This document shows, piece after piece, positions 1 through 9,043 of a stretch of DNA of 64,000 nucleotides; positions within the stretch are counted from its first letter, which is position 1, and each line of letters opens with the position of its first letter. A program made the position numbers and the translations under genes. The stretch is taken from positions 124,001 through 188,000 of the forward strand of contig CAWBCC010000011.1 in NCBI GenBank assembly GCA_963787185.1, in the 5' to 3' direction. The notes beneath the pieces were generated by a model. That model did no database searches, was not told where the DNA came from, and worked only from the letters and a program-made list of their open reading frames with translations. This DNA comes from JAJXZP01 sp963787185 (lineage in GTDB: Bacteria; Spirochaetota; Spirochaetia; Treponematales; Rectinemataceae).

Positions 1-1
1 A

Positions 2-268
2 GTGGAGACCGTTCCCGGTACGTGGATCCACGGGAAGATCGGCCCGCGGCTCGAAGCGAACAGCTTCCACCACCAGGTGATCAAGGCGCTGGGCGCGAGT
101 CTCGTCGTGAGCGCCCGGGCCAGAGACGGAGTCATCGAGGCGGTGGAACGTCCGGGCAAGCCTTTCCTGGCCGCGGTGCAGTGGCATCCCGAGATGATGG
201 CCGCCGACGGAGACGGGACCATGCTCGGGCTCTTCGAGAGCTTCATCGAGACCGTGGAAAATTCATGA
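2..268 (+). CDS. Class I glutamine amidotransferase (peptidase C26 / PuuD-like), 3' end only
   Basis: The 5' part of this gene lies outside the window; only the last 88 residues are visible. They contain NSFHHQ and then AVQWHPE, the His/Glu part of the catalytic triad of class I glutamine amidotransferases in the gamma-glutamyl-GABA hydrolase (PuuD, peptidase C26) family. The nucleophile cysteine would be upstream. Such enzymes hydrolyse gamma-glutamyl amide bonds in the cytoplasm; the actual substrate cannot be told from this fragment. The stop codon (266-268) overlaps the stop of the convergent downstream gene (263-265) inside the six bases TCATGA, so the two genes share their ends and there is no room for a separate terminator. 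Confidence 0.8.
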   Translation: METVPGTWIHGKIGPRLEANSFHHQVIKALGASLVVSARARDGVIEAVERPGKPFLAAVQWHPEMMAADGDGTMLGLFESFIETVENS

Positions 269-3229
269 GAGCGGCTTTTTTATTATTGCCCGACAGCGGC
301 GTCCGTCCATGAGGACTTCGATCGGCGCGCTCAGGCGGGTCCACACGCAGTGCGCGCTGCGGCGCTCCGCGGGCATGTCCGCGAGCCAGGCCCAGTCGAC
401 GAAGCTCGCCCCCCCCGACGGCACCGTGAGATAGCCTATGTTCATGCTCGTGACGTTGTGGAAAAAATGCGAGCCGAGCGAGGACTCCACCTTGAAGCCG
501 GGCAGGTCGGCCTCGACGATGACGCGGCTCCGCGAGATCATGGGAAAGGTGACGGGAACTCCCAGCCGATAGTCACGCGTGCCCCAGCGTCCCGGGCCTA
601 TCAGCACATAGTGGAGCGAGCGCTCGCGCATTTCCCTGTCGATCGCCCCTATCTCGGCGGCGATCTCGAGCGTGGCCGAGCGATCGAAAAGCGAGGGGTC
701 CACCCATACGAGATCGCTGAGGCTCGCATCGCGACCGTTGCCCATGCTGCGCTCGGAGACGATGACGCAGTCCTCTCTGTCTATCCCTTCGAGCCGGATC
801 TCTATCTTGTCCTCCAGCCTGATGAGGGGTTTGAGCTGGAGAATGTAGAGGGCCGGCAGGCCCGAGCTCTCCTCCAGGTTGAGCGCGTATTCGATTTCGA
901 CGGGCGTGCCCATGGCGTTCGATCCTATCTCCAGTATCGTTTCGATCGCGCGAGCGAAGGGCAGGGCTTCGTGCTTGAGAATGTTGGCCAGGTCTATGAC
1001 CCGGGGCCCGCGGGCCCCGGTCCCGGGAGAGAGGCGATCGTTCTCGATGTCCCAGGTCGAAGCGATGAGGGAGAAGCGCGGATCGGTTTCGGCTTCGGAG
1101 ATGTCGAGCTCCACCAGGGTCGACTCGTCCCCGGAGCTCAAGTCGGGCTCGGGCGCCTCCATGTCGAGGGCGCGGAACCTTTGCTGCGAGCTTTCGCGGA
1201 GCCGGTCGGGGGCCACGACGTCGAGCTTGGGATAGCGCGGACAGAAGCGGAAGGCCGCCCCTCCGCCCACGACATAGGAGCCGAGGCCCAGGGCCGAGAC
1301 GCAGAGCCCGTCCTCGGGCTTGACGTAGGAGACGGGGTAGTAGTTGAAGGACTGGGCCGTGCCCGAAACGTGGGGGTAGAACCACCGGCCGTGCCGCGAG
1401 CCCACCAGCTCCTGGATCACGACCGCCATCCGCTCTTCCTCGAGATTGTACTTGGCCATCTCGAAGTACTCGCGCGACTTCTGCGAGAAGAGGCTCGCGT
1501 AGATGAGCCTGATGGCCCGGCCGAGCCGTTCGAGGCGGAAAGCCGGGTCGGGATTCGAATTGGGTATGATGTAGGTATCGTAGATGCCCGAGAAGGGCAC
1601 CATGAGCATGTCTTCGAAGAGCCCGGAGGAGCGCACCGCAAGCGGACACTCGGTGGCCGCGACGAAGCGCCGCAGGCGCTCTTCGAGCTCTTCGGCGAGA
1701 ACCGCCGCCAGGAAGCGACTGCGCACTTCCTCCGGTCCGGCCTCGTAGAAGGCGAAAGACCAGAGCCCGTTGGCTTCGAGGAAGCGCTCGAACTCGTCGA
1801 TGCCGATGAAGACGGTCCTCGGGATCTTGATCTCGAGCCCGGCGATGTGCTTGGCGAAGTCGAAATTCTCGAGGAGGCTGCGGATGAAGACGATGCCCCT
1901 CCCCTTCCCGCCCACCGAGCCGTCGCTCAGGCGCGAAGCGCTGTTGTCGTCGCGGGATGCCGCTTCGTCGAAATAGGGCAGACTCCCGCGCGAGCGGTCG
2001 CGCCTGACTTCTTCGAGAAGACGCATGATGAAGCCGCGGAGCTCCTGGGGAGACTTGAAGTCTTCGATCTGATAGGGTCTGAGCCGGCGCGCGAACTCGG
2101 TCTCGCCGCGCGCGTCGAGCCAGGTGGAGAAGTCGTTGCGCCCGGCGTGATAGAGCAGGCTCTCGGCGGGCGCGGAGCGGAGGCAGTCCATGAACTCGTC
2201 TATGGTCCGCGCGACCGAGACGACCTCTCCGGGGCCGTTCCTGAAGCGGAAGGGGCCGAAACCGAGCCTGTCGCGCAGGAAGGTGGCCAGTTCGTGCTCG
2301 AGCGACTCCGAGTTTTTGTCGGCGAAGGCCGCACCCACGGCCGCCGCGCGCTCGCGCACGTCCTTTTCGCTCGACTGGATCATCACGGGCAGGTCCGAGA
2401 TCCGCGACTTGGCCAGCCGGAGGAAATCGAATCCGGCGTTTTCGTCGAGGGCTCCGTCGCGGGGGAAGCGGAGGTCCGTGATCACCGTGAGGATATAGGG
2501 CTCGTATCTCTCGAAGATTGCCAGGGCCTCTTCGTAGCTCGTCGCGAGCAGCACCTTGGGACGGGCGCGCGAGCGCTGAAGTTTGTGCGTCTCGACGCCG
2601 GGCTCCTCCTCGATGAGGGCCTGGGTCTGCCGCTGGACGACTTGGTAGAGCAGCGGCAGATAGCGGGAGTAGTAGCGGACCGAGTCTTCTATGAGGAGGA
2701 TGACGCGGACGAGGCCCGTGCGCGTGTCCGCATCGACGTTGCGTAGATCCTCGACATGCTTGATCATGCCCACGAAAAGCTTCGAATATCCGTTCCACAC
2801 GAAGACTCGGTCTATCGACCGGAGCTCCGGCCTCGCCTGATCGAGCGCGGCGTAGCCCGTGTTGTTCGTCACCATGAGCAGGATCGGCGTGGAGGGGAAG
2901 GCGGCCTTCATTCCGGCGGCCAGGGCCAGAGGTCGGTCGAAGTCCAGCCCGGCTATGATGACCACGAGGTCGTAAGCGCCGCTCGAGAACATCTCCATGG
3001 CCGCCGTGTCGGTATAGGCGCAGGAGATGCGCGGAATCGCGCTCAGGTTGAGCTTGAAGTACTCGCCGTAGATCTGCTCGGTCAGCACTCCGTCGGACTC
3101 GACGACGAAGGAATCGTACAGGCTCGCGACGAGCAGCACTTCGCGCACGCGGTAGCGCATGAGATCATGGAAGATATTTCGCTGTCTGCGCGAGCGGTCG
3201 TACGCGTCGATGAGTTCGTCGAAGTGCAC
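263..3229 (-). CDS. Receiver-like / PEP-synthase (PPDK N-terminal) domain protein
   Basis: A 988-residue cytoplasmic protein. Residues about 30-150 look like a degenerate receiver fold. Residues about 174-310 form a second receiver-like domain (VILLIEDS, then VITDLRFP and a lysine in AFADKN). The C-terminal half, from about residue 430, matches the ATP-grasp nucleotide-binding part of PEP synthase/pyruvate phosphate dikinase (GGKGRGIVF, then CPLAVRSSGLFEDM). I see no phosphohistidine swivelling domain or PEP-binding barrel, so it is not a complete PEP synthase. A role in coupling a phosphoryl signal to nucleotide binding is inference. The start is GTG, 11 bases after the nitroreductase stop, behind a weak GAGGT ribosome site, so it is probably cotranscribed with that gene. 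Confidence 0.7.
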   Translation of the reverse strand: MHFDELIDAYDRSRRQRNIFHDLMRYRVREVLLVASLYDSFVVESDGVLTEQIYGEYFKLNLSAIPRISCAYTDTAAMEMFSSGAYDLVVIIAGLDFDRPLALAAGMKAAFPSTPILLMVTNNTGYAALDQARPELRSIDRVFVWNGYSKLFVGMIKHVEDLRNVDADTRTGLVRVILLIEDSVRYYSRYLPLLYQVVQRQTQALIEEEPGVETHKLQRSRARPKVLLATSYEEALAIFERYEPYILTVITDLRFPRDGALDENAGFDFLRLAKSRISDLPVMIQSSEKDVRERAAAVGAAFADKNSESLEHELATFLRDRLGFGPFRFRNGPGEVVSVARTIDEFMDCLRSAPAESLLYHAGRNDFSTWLDARGETEFARRLRPYQIEDFKSPQELRGFIMRLLEEVRRDRSRGSLPYFDEAASRDDNSASRLSDGSVGGKGRGIVFIRSLLENFDFAKHIAGLEIKIPRTVFIGIDEFERFLEANGLWSFAFYEAGPEEVRSRFLAAVLAEELEERLRRFVAATECPLAVRSSGLFEDMLMVPFSGIYDTYIIPNSNPDPAFRLERLGRAIRLIYASLFSQKSREYFEMAKYNLEEERMAVVIQELVGSRHGRWFYPHVSGTAQSFNYYPVSYVKPEDGLCVSALGLGSYVVGGGAAFRFCPRYPKLDVVAPDRLRESSQQRFRALDMEAPEPDLSSGDESTLVELDISEAETDPRFSLIASTWDIENDRLSPGTGARGPRVIDLANILKHEALPFARAIETILEIGSNAMGTPVEIEYALNLEESSGLPALYILQLKPLIRLEDKIEIRLEGIDREDCVIVSERSMGNGRDASLSDLVWVDPSLFDRSATLEIAAEIGAIDREMRERSLHYVLIGPGRWGTRDYRLGVPVTFPMISRSRVIVEADLPGFKVESSLGSHFFHNVTSMNIGYLTVPSGGASFVDWAWLADMPAERRSAHCVWTRLSAPIEVLMDGRRCRAIIKKPLS

Positions 3230-3240
3230 GTCGTCCGACC

Positions 3241-4089
3241 TCAGCGCCAGCTGGCGATATAGCGCAGGGGAGGCGGCGCCGATATCGGCGCCTGGGGGAG
3301 CCGCGTCCAGGCGCCGCCGAGATCGAGGGAGCGCGCGGCAAGTTCCAGGTGGGCCATCGCGATGCCCATGTCCACGTCCTGCATTCTGACCTCGCCGTAG
3401 GCCAAGTTGTAGGCCTTGTCTTCGTAGAGATAGAGATGGAAAGAGGGACCGCCGTCGGTCCTTCTGACGAGGCGCCAGGGCTGCTTGTTGCTAGCCGAAG
3501 GCGCGAGGCGCAGGCATTCGAGAGCGGCCTTCCAGGGCGAGCCCGGATCGAGAATCAGCGGCGATTCCCAGGACTCGTCGAAAAAGAGGACGGCCCAGGG
3601 TTTTCTCCGGTCGGCTCCCACCGCCGCGCGAATGGCGCGGCTTCGAATGCCGGGCGAGGCCGGCTTGCGGCCGACCGGCGTCACGGCCGGGATCATCTCG
3701 TCCCCGCCCAGTCCGATGCGCCTGGCGCTCTCGCCCCGGTCGAAGCTGCCGCCCAGCCAGCAGGTGCCGAGGCCGAGGGCGGTTATCTCGAGAATGACGC
3801 GCTCGAGCACATAGCCGTAGTCCTCGTTCGCGAACTCTCCCTTCCTGATCGCGCCGACGACGAAGGCCGGCGCCTTCCGAATCATGCCGTAGGCACCGAT
3901 GGGTCTCGCCTCCGCCCGATCCTCGGCGCTCGCCGCCTCGAGCCGAAAGCGGGGACGGCCCCCGAAGGGACCGACGCCGGCTTCGGCGAGTATCCTCTCC
4001 ACGCGGGCTCGTTCGACCGCGCTCAGACGCTCTCCCGTGTAGCTGCGGACCGATGTTCTCTCTCCGATGATGTCGATGGCTTTGTCCAT
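3241..4089 (-). CDS. Nitroreductase family protein (TM1586-like)
   Basis: A 282-residue flavin-dependent nitroreductase-type protein. The N-terminal motif RTSVRSYTGERLS and the later ASNKQPWR (FMN phosphate contact in this family), followed by a C-terminal DMGIAMAHLELAA segment, fit the two-repeat 'putative TM nitroreductase' family. The physiological substrate is unknown. I chose the ATG at 4089 rather than an upstream in-frame start because a promoter (TTGCCG - 18 - TATATT) ends exactly seven bases before it, and no Shine-Dalgarno is visible. The mRNA is therefore probably leaderless. It lies between gdhA and the PEP-synthase-like gene on the same strand. Confidence 0.75.
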   Translation of the reverse strand: MDKAIDIIGERTSVRSYTGERLSAVERARVERILAEAGVGPFGGRPRFRLEAASAEDRAEARPIGAYGMIRKAPAFVVGAIRKGEFANEDYGYVLERVILEITALGLGTCWLGGSFDRGESARRIGLGGDEMIPAVTPVGRKPASPGIRSRAIRAAVGADRRKPWAVLFFDESWESPLILDPGSPWKAALECLRLAPSASNKQPWRLVRRTDGGPSFHLYLYEDKAYNLAYGEVRMQDVDMGIAMAHLELAARSLDLGGAWTRLPQAPISAPPPLRYIASWR

Positions 4090-4096
4090 GCGGCGG

Positions 4097-4126
4097 AATA
4101 TACCGATACCGCGAAGGCTTCGGCAA
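4097..4126 (-). promoter_or_regulatory. sigma70-like promoter for the nitroreductase gene
   Basis: On the minus strand TTGCCG and TATATT are separated by 18 bases. The -10 box ends seven bases before the ATG, which puts the transcription start at or next to the start codon. Confidence 0.6.
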
Positions 4127-4149
4127 ATCCCGCCCGGCAAATCCCGCCG

Positions 4150-5497
4150 CTAGACCAGCCCCTGATCGATCATCGCGTCGGCCACTTTCTTGAAGCCTGC
4201 GATGTTCGCCCCGACGACATAGTTCCCCTCGAAGCCGTACCTCTTGGCCGTCTCGTAGCAGGTCCTGTGAATATTGACCATGATCTCGTGGAGGCGCTTG
4301 TCGACCTCCTCGGCCCCCCAGGTGAGTCGCATGGAGTTCTGGCTCATCTCGAGGCCGGAGGTGGCGACGCCGCCCGCGTTGGCCGCCTTGCCGGGGGCGA
4401 AGGGAATCTTCCTCTCGATGAAAAGCTTCCAGGCCTCGGGCGTGCAGCCCATGTTGGAGGTTTCGACGACTATCTCGACCCCGTTGGCCAGAAGGGTTTT
4501 CGCGTCCTCGCCGTCGAGCTCGTTCTGGATGGCGCAGGGCATCGCGATGTCGACCTTCTGCTCCCAGGGTTTGCGGTCGGCGAAGAACTTGGCTCGGGGG
4601 AATTTCTTCACGTAGGTCTCGACCTTGTTGCGGTCGATGGCGAGCATCTGCGTGAGATAGTCCCACTTGTCCTGCGTCCCGATGCCCTCGGAGTCGTAGA
4701 CGTAGCCGTCGGGTCCGGAGATGGTGAGGACCTTGGCGCCGAGCTCGCTGCCCTTGATGCAGGCTCCCCAGGCGACATTGCCGAAGCCGGAGATGGAGAT
4801 CGTCTTTCCCTTCAGGGTATCGCTCTTGAGCTTGAGCATCTCTTCGGCGAAGTAGACGGCACCGAAGCCCGTGGCCTCGGGCCGAACGAGCGAACCGCCG
4901 AAGTTGAGCCCCTTGCCGGTGAGGACGCCGGAGAACTCGTTCGCGATGCGCTTGTACTGGCCGAAGAGATAGCCGACTTCGCGCCCCCCGACGCCGATGT
5001 CGCCCGCGGGGACGTCGGTGTCCGCGCCCACGTGCTTTACGAGCTCGGTCATGAAGCTCTGGCAGAAGCGCATGATCTCGTTGTCGCTCTTGCCGTTGGG
5101 GTCGAAATCGGAACCGCCCTTGCCGCCGCCCATGGGAAGTCCCGTGAGGGAGTTCTTGAAGATCTGCTCGAAGCCCAGAAATTTCGAGGGTGGAAAGCTG
5201 AACCCTCGGATGGAAGCGCAACCCGCCCTTGTACGGCCCTATGGCGCTGTTGAATTGGACGCGATAACCGCGATTGACATGGTAATCGCCCTTGTCGTCC
5301 ATCCAGGGCACGCGGAACATGACCACGCGCTCGGGCTCGATGATGCGCTCCAGGATGCGCTGGGACTTGTACTTGGGCTCCGCGTCGATGAGCGGGGAGA
5401 TCGACTCGAGAACCTCGTCCACGGCCTGGAGAAACTCGTTCTCCCAGGGATAGCGCGCCTTGAGATCCTCGAGGACCCCTTTGATATACGGGTTCAT
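4150..5497 (-). CDS. gdhA: NADP-specific glutamate dehydrogenase, frameshifted
   Basis: Glutamate dehydrogenase converts 2-oxoglutarate and ammonia to glutamate. With one frame correction the product is 448 residues, the usual length for the hexameric NADP type, and colinear with it: PYKGGLRFHP, LPMGGGKGGSDFDP, ADTDVPAGDIGVGGREVG, GKGLNFGGSLVRPEATG and the C-terminal NYVVGANIAGF. The reading frame breaks near 5185. Residues up to LSTL read in one frame and KFLGFEQIFKN onward in another, because one extra base lies between the CTC and AAA codons. The ATG at 5497 has an excellent ribosome site (AAAGGAGGG, five bases away) and sits 18 bases after the TPR gene, so it could be the last gene of that transcript. 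If the indel is real, the gene is dead; a sequencing error is at least as likely. Confidence 0.9.
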
Positions 5498-5515
5498 GAT
5501 GACCCTCCTTTCGCC

Positions 5516-7678
5516 TCAGCGAAGACTGCGCACGAAGAGAAAGAGCGCGGGGAGGGCGCTCTCGGACGGCGCTCCGGTCCCGGCCTGCGCGGTCGCGCTT
5601 CCCGGCGCCGCGGATGCGCCCGACGCCGAGCCCGGCGCCGCGGTGCCGGAGGCCTGCGTCGGGGCGAGGACGACCCGGTCGCCTATGTTCACCGTGTCGA
5701 AGAAGCCCGCACTCTTGAGCGTTCCCTCGCTCGCCTCTTCCCCGACGCGGGTGAGGGTCACCTGACCTATCACCGCCGAGGGCGGGTAGCTCAGTCCGAG
5801 CCCCTCGGGCCTGACCTGCAGGCTTCCCTGCCGGACGACGAGGAGCTTCGCGCCCTCGGCGATGTCGTCCACCTTTCCGAGGTCCACGAGGACGCCGTCC
5901 TGGCGCCGATTGAGCAGACCGCCCAGGGGAGGCAGCGAGGTTTCGAGCGAATCCACGATGTGCGCCACCGCGCTTTTGACGCGGTCGTTGCCCGTGCGAT
6001 AGGCGCCGAACGAGGCGGCCGGACTGCCCGTGCGTGCGACGCGCAATTCGGCCTCGATCTGTATGTGGCGCTCCGTTTCGCTGGTTTTCAGAATCAGGAA
6101 GTAGTCGGCGCCCGCCTCCCGCGCGCGGTGGAACGCCCCGGAGAGACTGGAGGCGAGCAGGGGGCTTCCTATGACCGCCAGCTTCGTGGACGAGGCCAGC
6201 ATATCCTTGATGTAGCGGGAAAGCAGCGCCTCGTCCGCGGCGTGGATCCGGTCTCCCGGCTGCGCCTCGTAGAACAGGGCGACTTTGTAGGGGCGCTTGG
6301 GAAGAGCGCCTTCGTCGATCGACCAGGTGTTCCCGACCGAGTCGGCGAGCAGAGAGTCGTAGATCTCGATCGCGTCGAGGACGTTCTGATCCGCTTTCCC
6401 CGCGTTCTTTATGAAATCGAGCTCGCCGAGATACCTCCCCGGATATCCCCGCTCCTTGAGGAGGTTGGCGTAGAGCAGCCGGCCCGGAGTCGAGTAGGGA
6501 TAGATGGTGAGACCCCGGCGGTACTCGAACAGCGCCTCGTCGAAGTAGCTGCGGTCCTCGAAGTCCTGTCCCCGCCGGAAATGCCATTCGGCGTAGGCGT
6601 TCCTGGATCCGTCCTCGAGGGCCGTGCCGTCCATCACGGCGTCCTCGAGCGCGATCCGCACTATCTCGTCGTCGGGACGCAGAGAGGCCGCGGTCTTGAG
6701 GCTGTAGATCGCATCGCCCCTCTTGCCGGCGCCTTCCTGGGCGAGCCCGAGCGTATACCAGGCCATGCCGTCCTTGCGGTCGCTCGAAACCGCGGCGCGC
6801 ATGACCGCGACCGCCTGGTCGTAGGAACCGGACTCGTACATCAGCGAGGCGAGGAGAAGCCGGGCCTCGGGAAAGTCTGGTTTGAGCTCGAGGGCGGTTT
6901 GGGCGTGGAAAAGCGCATCGGCCGAGTCGCCGCGTTCCGCCGAGAGGCGGGCCGCTACGTACTGGGTACGAGGCTCGCTCCCGTGATAGCGCAAGGCCTT
7001 TTCGATGAGAGCCTGGGCTTCGTCGGACCTGCCCTGATCGGAAGCAATGACGGCCAGCGAGAGCAGGGCCCGCGCGTTCTGCGGCGACAGACGCAGGCTG
7101 TCTTCGAGCCGCAGCCTCGCTTCCGTCTTCTTCCCTCCGGCGAGATCGAGAAGAGCCATGCCGAAGCGCGCATCCAGATCGTTGGGTCGGGTCGCGAGCA
7201 CCGAGGAGAAAGAAGCCCGGGCTCCGGCCAGATCGGCGAGTCCTACGCGGATGAAACCTTCGAGATCGGCCAGGCGCGGATCGCCCCGGAGAAAGGGTGC
7301 GGCGCGGCGGGCGTAGGACAGGGCCTGATCGTATTGCTCGAGCTCGTAATAGCATTCGGCCAGACCGGCCAAGGCTTCGCCGTAATGGGGATTGAGCTCC
7401 AGCACCGCGAGGTAGCCTTCGACGGCACCGTACCAATCCTCGGAGAAGCGAAGATTCTCAGCCTGGGCGAAGATGCTGCGAGCGTCGCCCGAGAAGCTCG
7501 GGCCGCCCGCGGAGGAATCCGAGCCCGCCCCACCCTGTCCCGGGGCGCCGTTCGCCGAATCGGCGCCGACTCCGTCGGAGGAGCCCGTCCCATCGGCGCT
7601 CTGCGCGGCAATCGCCGCCGCGAGGCCGAACGCGAGACAGAGCGAAGCCAGCAGGCGGACGCGGACATCGAAACGCAT
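5516..7678 (-). CDS. Secreted TPR-repeat protein with FlgT-like C-terminal domain
   Basis: 720 residues. An N-terminal signal sequence (LLASLCLAFGLAAAIAAQS) exports it. A Ser/Gly-rich linker follows, then roughly eight tetratricopeptide repeats (about residues 60-340, e.g. VEGYLAVLELNPHYGEALAG). The C-terminal third contains a segment, DGVLVDLGKVDDIAEGAKL, resembling the small beta domains of FlgT-type proteins; this last likeness is weak. It is probably a periplasmic scaffold or assembly factor. It starts four bases after corC/tlyC ends, so it belongs to the phoH-pgpH-ybeY-corC transcript. No enzymatic motif is visible. Confidence 0.7.
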   Translation of the reverse strand: MRFDVRVRLLASLCLAFGLAAAIAAQSADGTGSSDGVGADSANGAPGQGGAGSDSSAGGPSFSGDARSIFAQAENLRFSEDWYGAVEGYLAVLELNPHYGEALAGLAECYYELEQYDQALSYARRAAPFLRGDPRLADLEGFIRVGLADLAGARASFSSVLATRPNDLDARFGMALLDLAGGKKTEARLRLEDSLRLSPQNARALLSLAVIASDQGRSDEAQALIEKALRYHGSEPRTQYVAARLSAERGDSADALFHAQTALELKPDFPEARLLLASLMYESGSYDQAVAVMRAAVSSDRKDGMAWYTLGLAQEGAGKRGDAIYSLKTAASLRPDDEIVRIALEDAVMDGTALEDGSRNAYAEWHFRRGQDFEDRSYFDEALFEYRRGLTIYPYSTPGRLLYANLLKERGYPGRYLGELDFIKNAGKADQNVLDAIEIYDSLLADSVGNTWSIDEGALPKRPYKVALFYEAQPGDRIHAADEALLSRYIKDMLASSTKLAVIGSPLLASSLSGAFHRAREAGADYFLILKTSETERHIQIEAELRVARTGSPAASFGAYRTGNDRVKSAVAHIVDSLETSLPPLGGLLNRRQDGVLVDLGKVDDIAEGAKLLVVRQGSLQVRPEGLGLSYPPSAVIGQVTLTRVGEEASEGTLKSAGFFDTVNIGDRVVLAPTQASGTAAPGSASGASAAPGSATAQAGTGAPSESALPALFLFVRSLR

Positions 7679-7682
7679 GGGA

Positions 7683-8552
7683 TCAGGCCTTTCCGTCGCG
7701 CGGCTCTTCGCCGGTCTCTTCCAGTCCGGGCCCGGCTTCCGCCGCGTCGGCGGAGAGCTCGCGCCTGGCGATCTTGACGCTCGTGATGCGGTGCCCGTCC
7801 ATCTCCTGCACGGTGAAGTCCAGGTCCCCCGCGCGGATGCGTTCGTATCGGCTGGGTATCTTTCCGAAAAGATCGAAAACGTATCCGCCCAGGGTGTCGA
7901 ACTCGTCGGCCGGGAGACTCAGTCCCAGTTCCTCGTTGAGGTCGTCCAGGTCGGCGCGCGCGTCGCAGAGCCAGACCCCCTCGCCGAGTCTGACCACGTC
8001 TTCGCTCTCCTCGTCGAACTCGTCCTGTATCTCGCCCACGATCTCTTCGATTATGTCCTCGAGACAGACGATCCCCGATACGCCGCCGTATTCGTCGATC
8101 GCCACGGCGATGTGGACCCGTCTGCGCTTGAACTCTCGAAGGAGCGAGTCTATGCGCTTGGACTCGGGCACGAAGAAAGGCTTGCGGGCCAGGTCCTGAA
8201 GAGAGAGCTCGCCCCCTTTCACGAGGGCGCTCAGCAGGTCCTTGGCGTAAAGCACGCCCACGACTTCGTCTATCGTCTCGCGGTATACGGGAATGCGGGA
8301 ATGTCCGCAGGACACGACCTTTTCGAGAAGCTCCTCCCTTCCCGCGTCGATCGGCAGGAAGACCGTATCTATGCGCGGGACCATCACTTCCTTGACCGTG
8401 GTCTCGGCGAGTTCCTGGACTCCCTTGATCATCTGTCGGCGTTCGGCGGCGCGCTCCTCCGTCTGATCGAAGGCCGCACCTTCCCCGCCGTGCTCGGGTC
8501 GATCGTCATCCTCGGGGAAATGCCCGAAGAGGCGGGCGAGAATGCCGTTCAT
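7683..8552 (-). CDS. CBS-domain protein, CorC/TlyC (HlyC) family
   Basis: 289 residues, with no membrane-spanning DUF21 part. Two CBS modules are present (TTVKEVMVPRIDTVFLPID and GHSRIPVYRETIDEVVGVLY, then IAVAIDEYGGVSGIVCLEDI) and a C-terminal CorC_HlyC domain (EFDTLGGYVFDLFGKIPS). That is the architecture of soluble CorC and of spirochaete TlyC, historically called haemolysin. CBS pairs bind adenine nucleotides; a link to Mg/Co efflux is known only for some relatives. The ATG overlaps the ybeY stop as ATGA (8549-8552), implying translational coupling. Confidence 0.85.
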   Translation of the reverse strand: MNGILARLFGHFPEDDDRPEHGGEGAAFDQTEERAAERRQMIKGVQELAETTVKEVMVPRIDTVFLPIDAGREELLEKVVSCGHSRIPVYRETIDEVVGVLYAKDLLSALVKGGELSLQDLARKPFFVPESKRIDSLLREFKRRRVHIAVAIDEYGGVSGIVCLEDIIEEIVGEIQDEFDEESEDVVRLGEGVWLCDARADLDDLNEELGLSLPADEFDTLGGYVFDLFGKIPSRYERIRAGDLDFTVQEMDGHRITSVKIARRELSADAAEAGPGLEETGEEPRDGKA

Positions 8553-9043
8553 AGGCTGCCCTCCCCTTGGATTCCGCCGGGGCCGTCGCCGAGGACGGAG
8601 CCCGCCCCCAGCCCTTCGAGAATCTCCTCCTGCAGCACGAGCATGGGACGGTCGGAGGAGTTGTCCTCATGGTCCATGCCGGAGAGATGGAGGATGCCGT
8701 GCACGAGAAGACGGCGCAGTTCCTCGTCGCGCGAGATGCCGAACTCCTCCGCGTTGCGCGAAAGAGCATCGAGCGAGATCACGATGTCCCCCGCGAGGAA
8801 GCGTTCCTCGCCGCCGGGACCGCGATAGGCATCGCCCTGCTCGAAGGACAGTACGTCCGTCGGCTCGTCCCTGTCGCGATACTGCCGATTGAGGCCGCGC
8901 ATGAAGGCGTCGTCGCAAACCAGTATGGACACGTCCCAGTCCTTCTTTTCGAGGCGGGCGAGGACGCTCTGCACGTACTCCCGCGCGCGATCGAGCCAAT
9001 CCGGCGTTCCGATGCCCTCGACCGATATCTCGACCGCGTTCAT
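8549..9043 (-). CDS. ybeY: Endoribonuclease YbeY (16S rRNA maturation)
   Basis: 164 residues. The diagnostic metal-binding motif HGILHLSGMDH (three histidines, H-x3-H-x5-H) is intact near residue 115, and RGLNRQYRDRDEPTDVLSF precedes it, as in YbeY. The enzyme processes 16S rRNA 3' ends and takes part in ribosome quality control, in the cytoplasm. It is flanked by ATGA overlaps on both sides: with pgpH upstream (9040-9043) and corC/tlyC downstream (8549-8552). The phoH - ybeY - corC association is widespread in bacteria and strengthens the call. Confidence 0.95.
   Translation of the reverse strand: MNAVEISVEGIGTPDWLDRAREYVQSVLARLEKKDWDVSILVCDDAFMRGLNRQYRDRDEPTDVLSFEQGDAYRGPGGEERFLAGDIVISLDALSRNAEEFGISRDEELRRLLVHGILHLSGMDHEDNSSDRPMLVLQEEILEGLGAGSVLGDGPGGIQGEGSL

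Noticed and set aside
350..2746. 798-residue plus-strand open frame opposite the PEP-synthase-like gene
   Set aside because: Shadow of high-GC coding; no family resemblance, whereas the minus strand has clear motifs. Similar long shadows elsewhere were discarded for the same reason.
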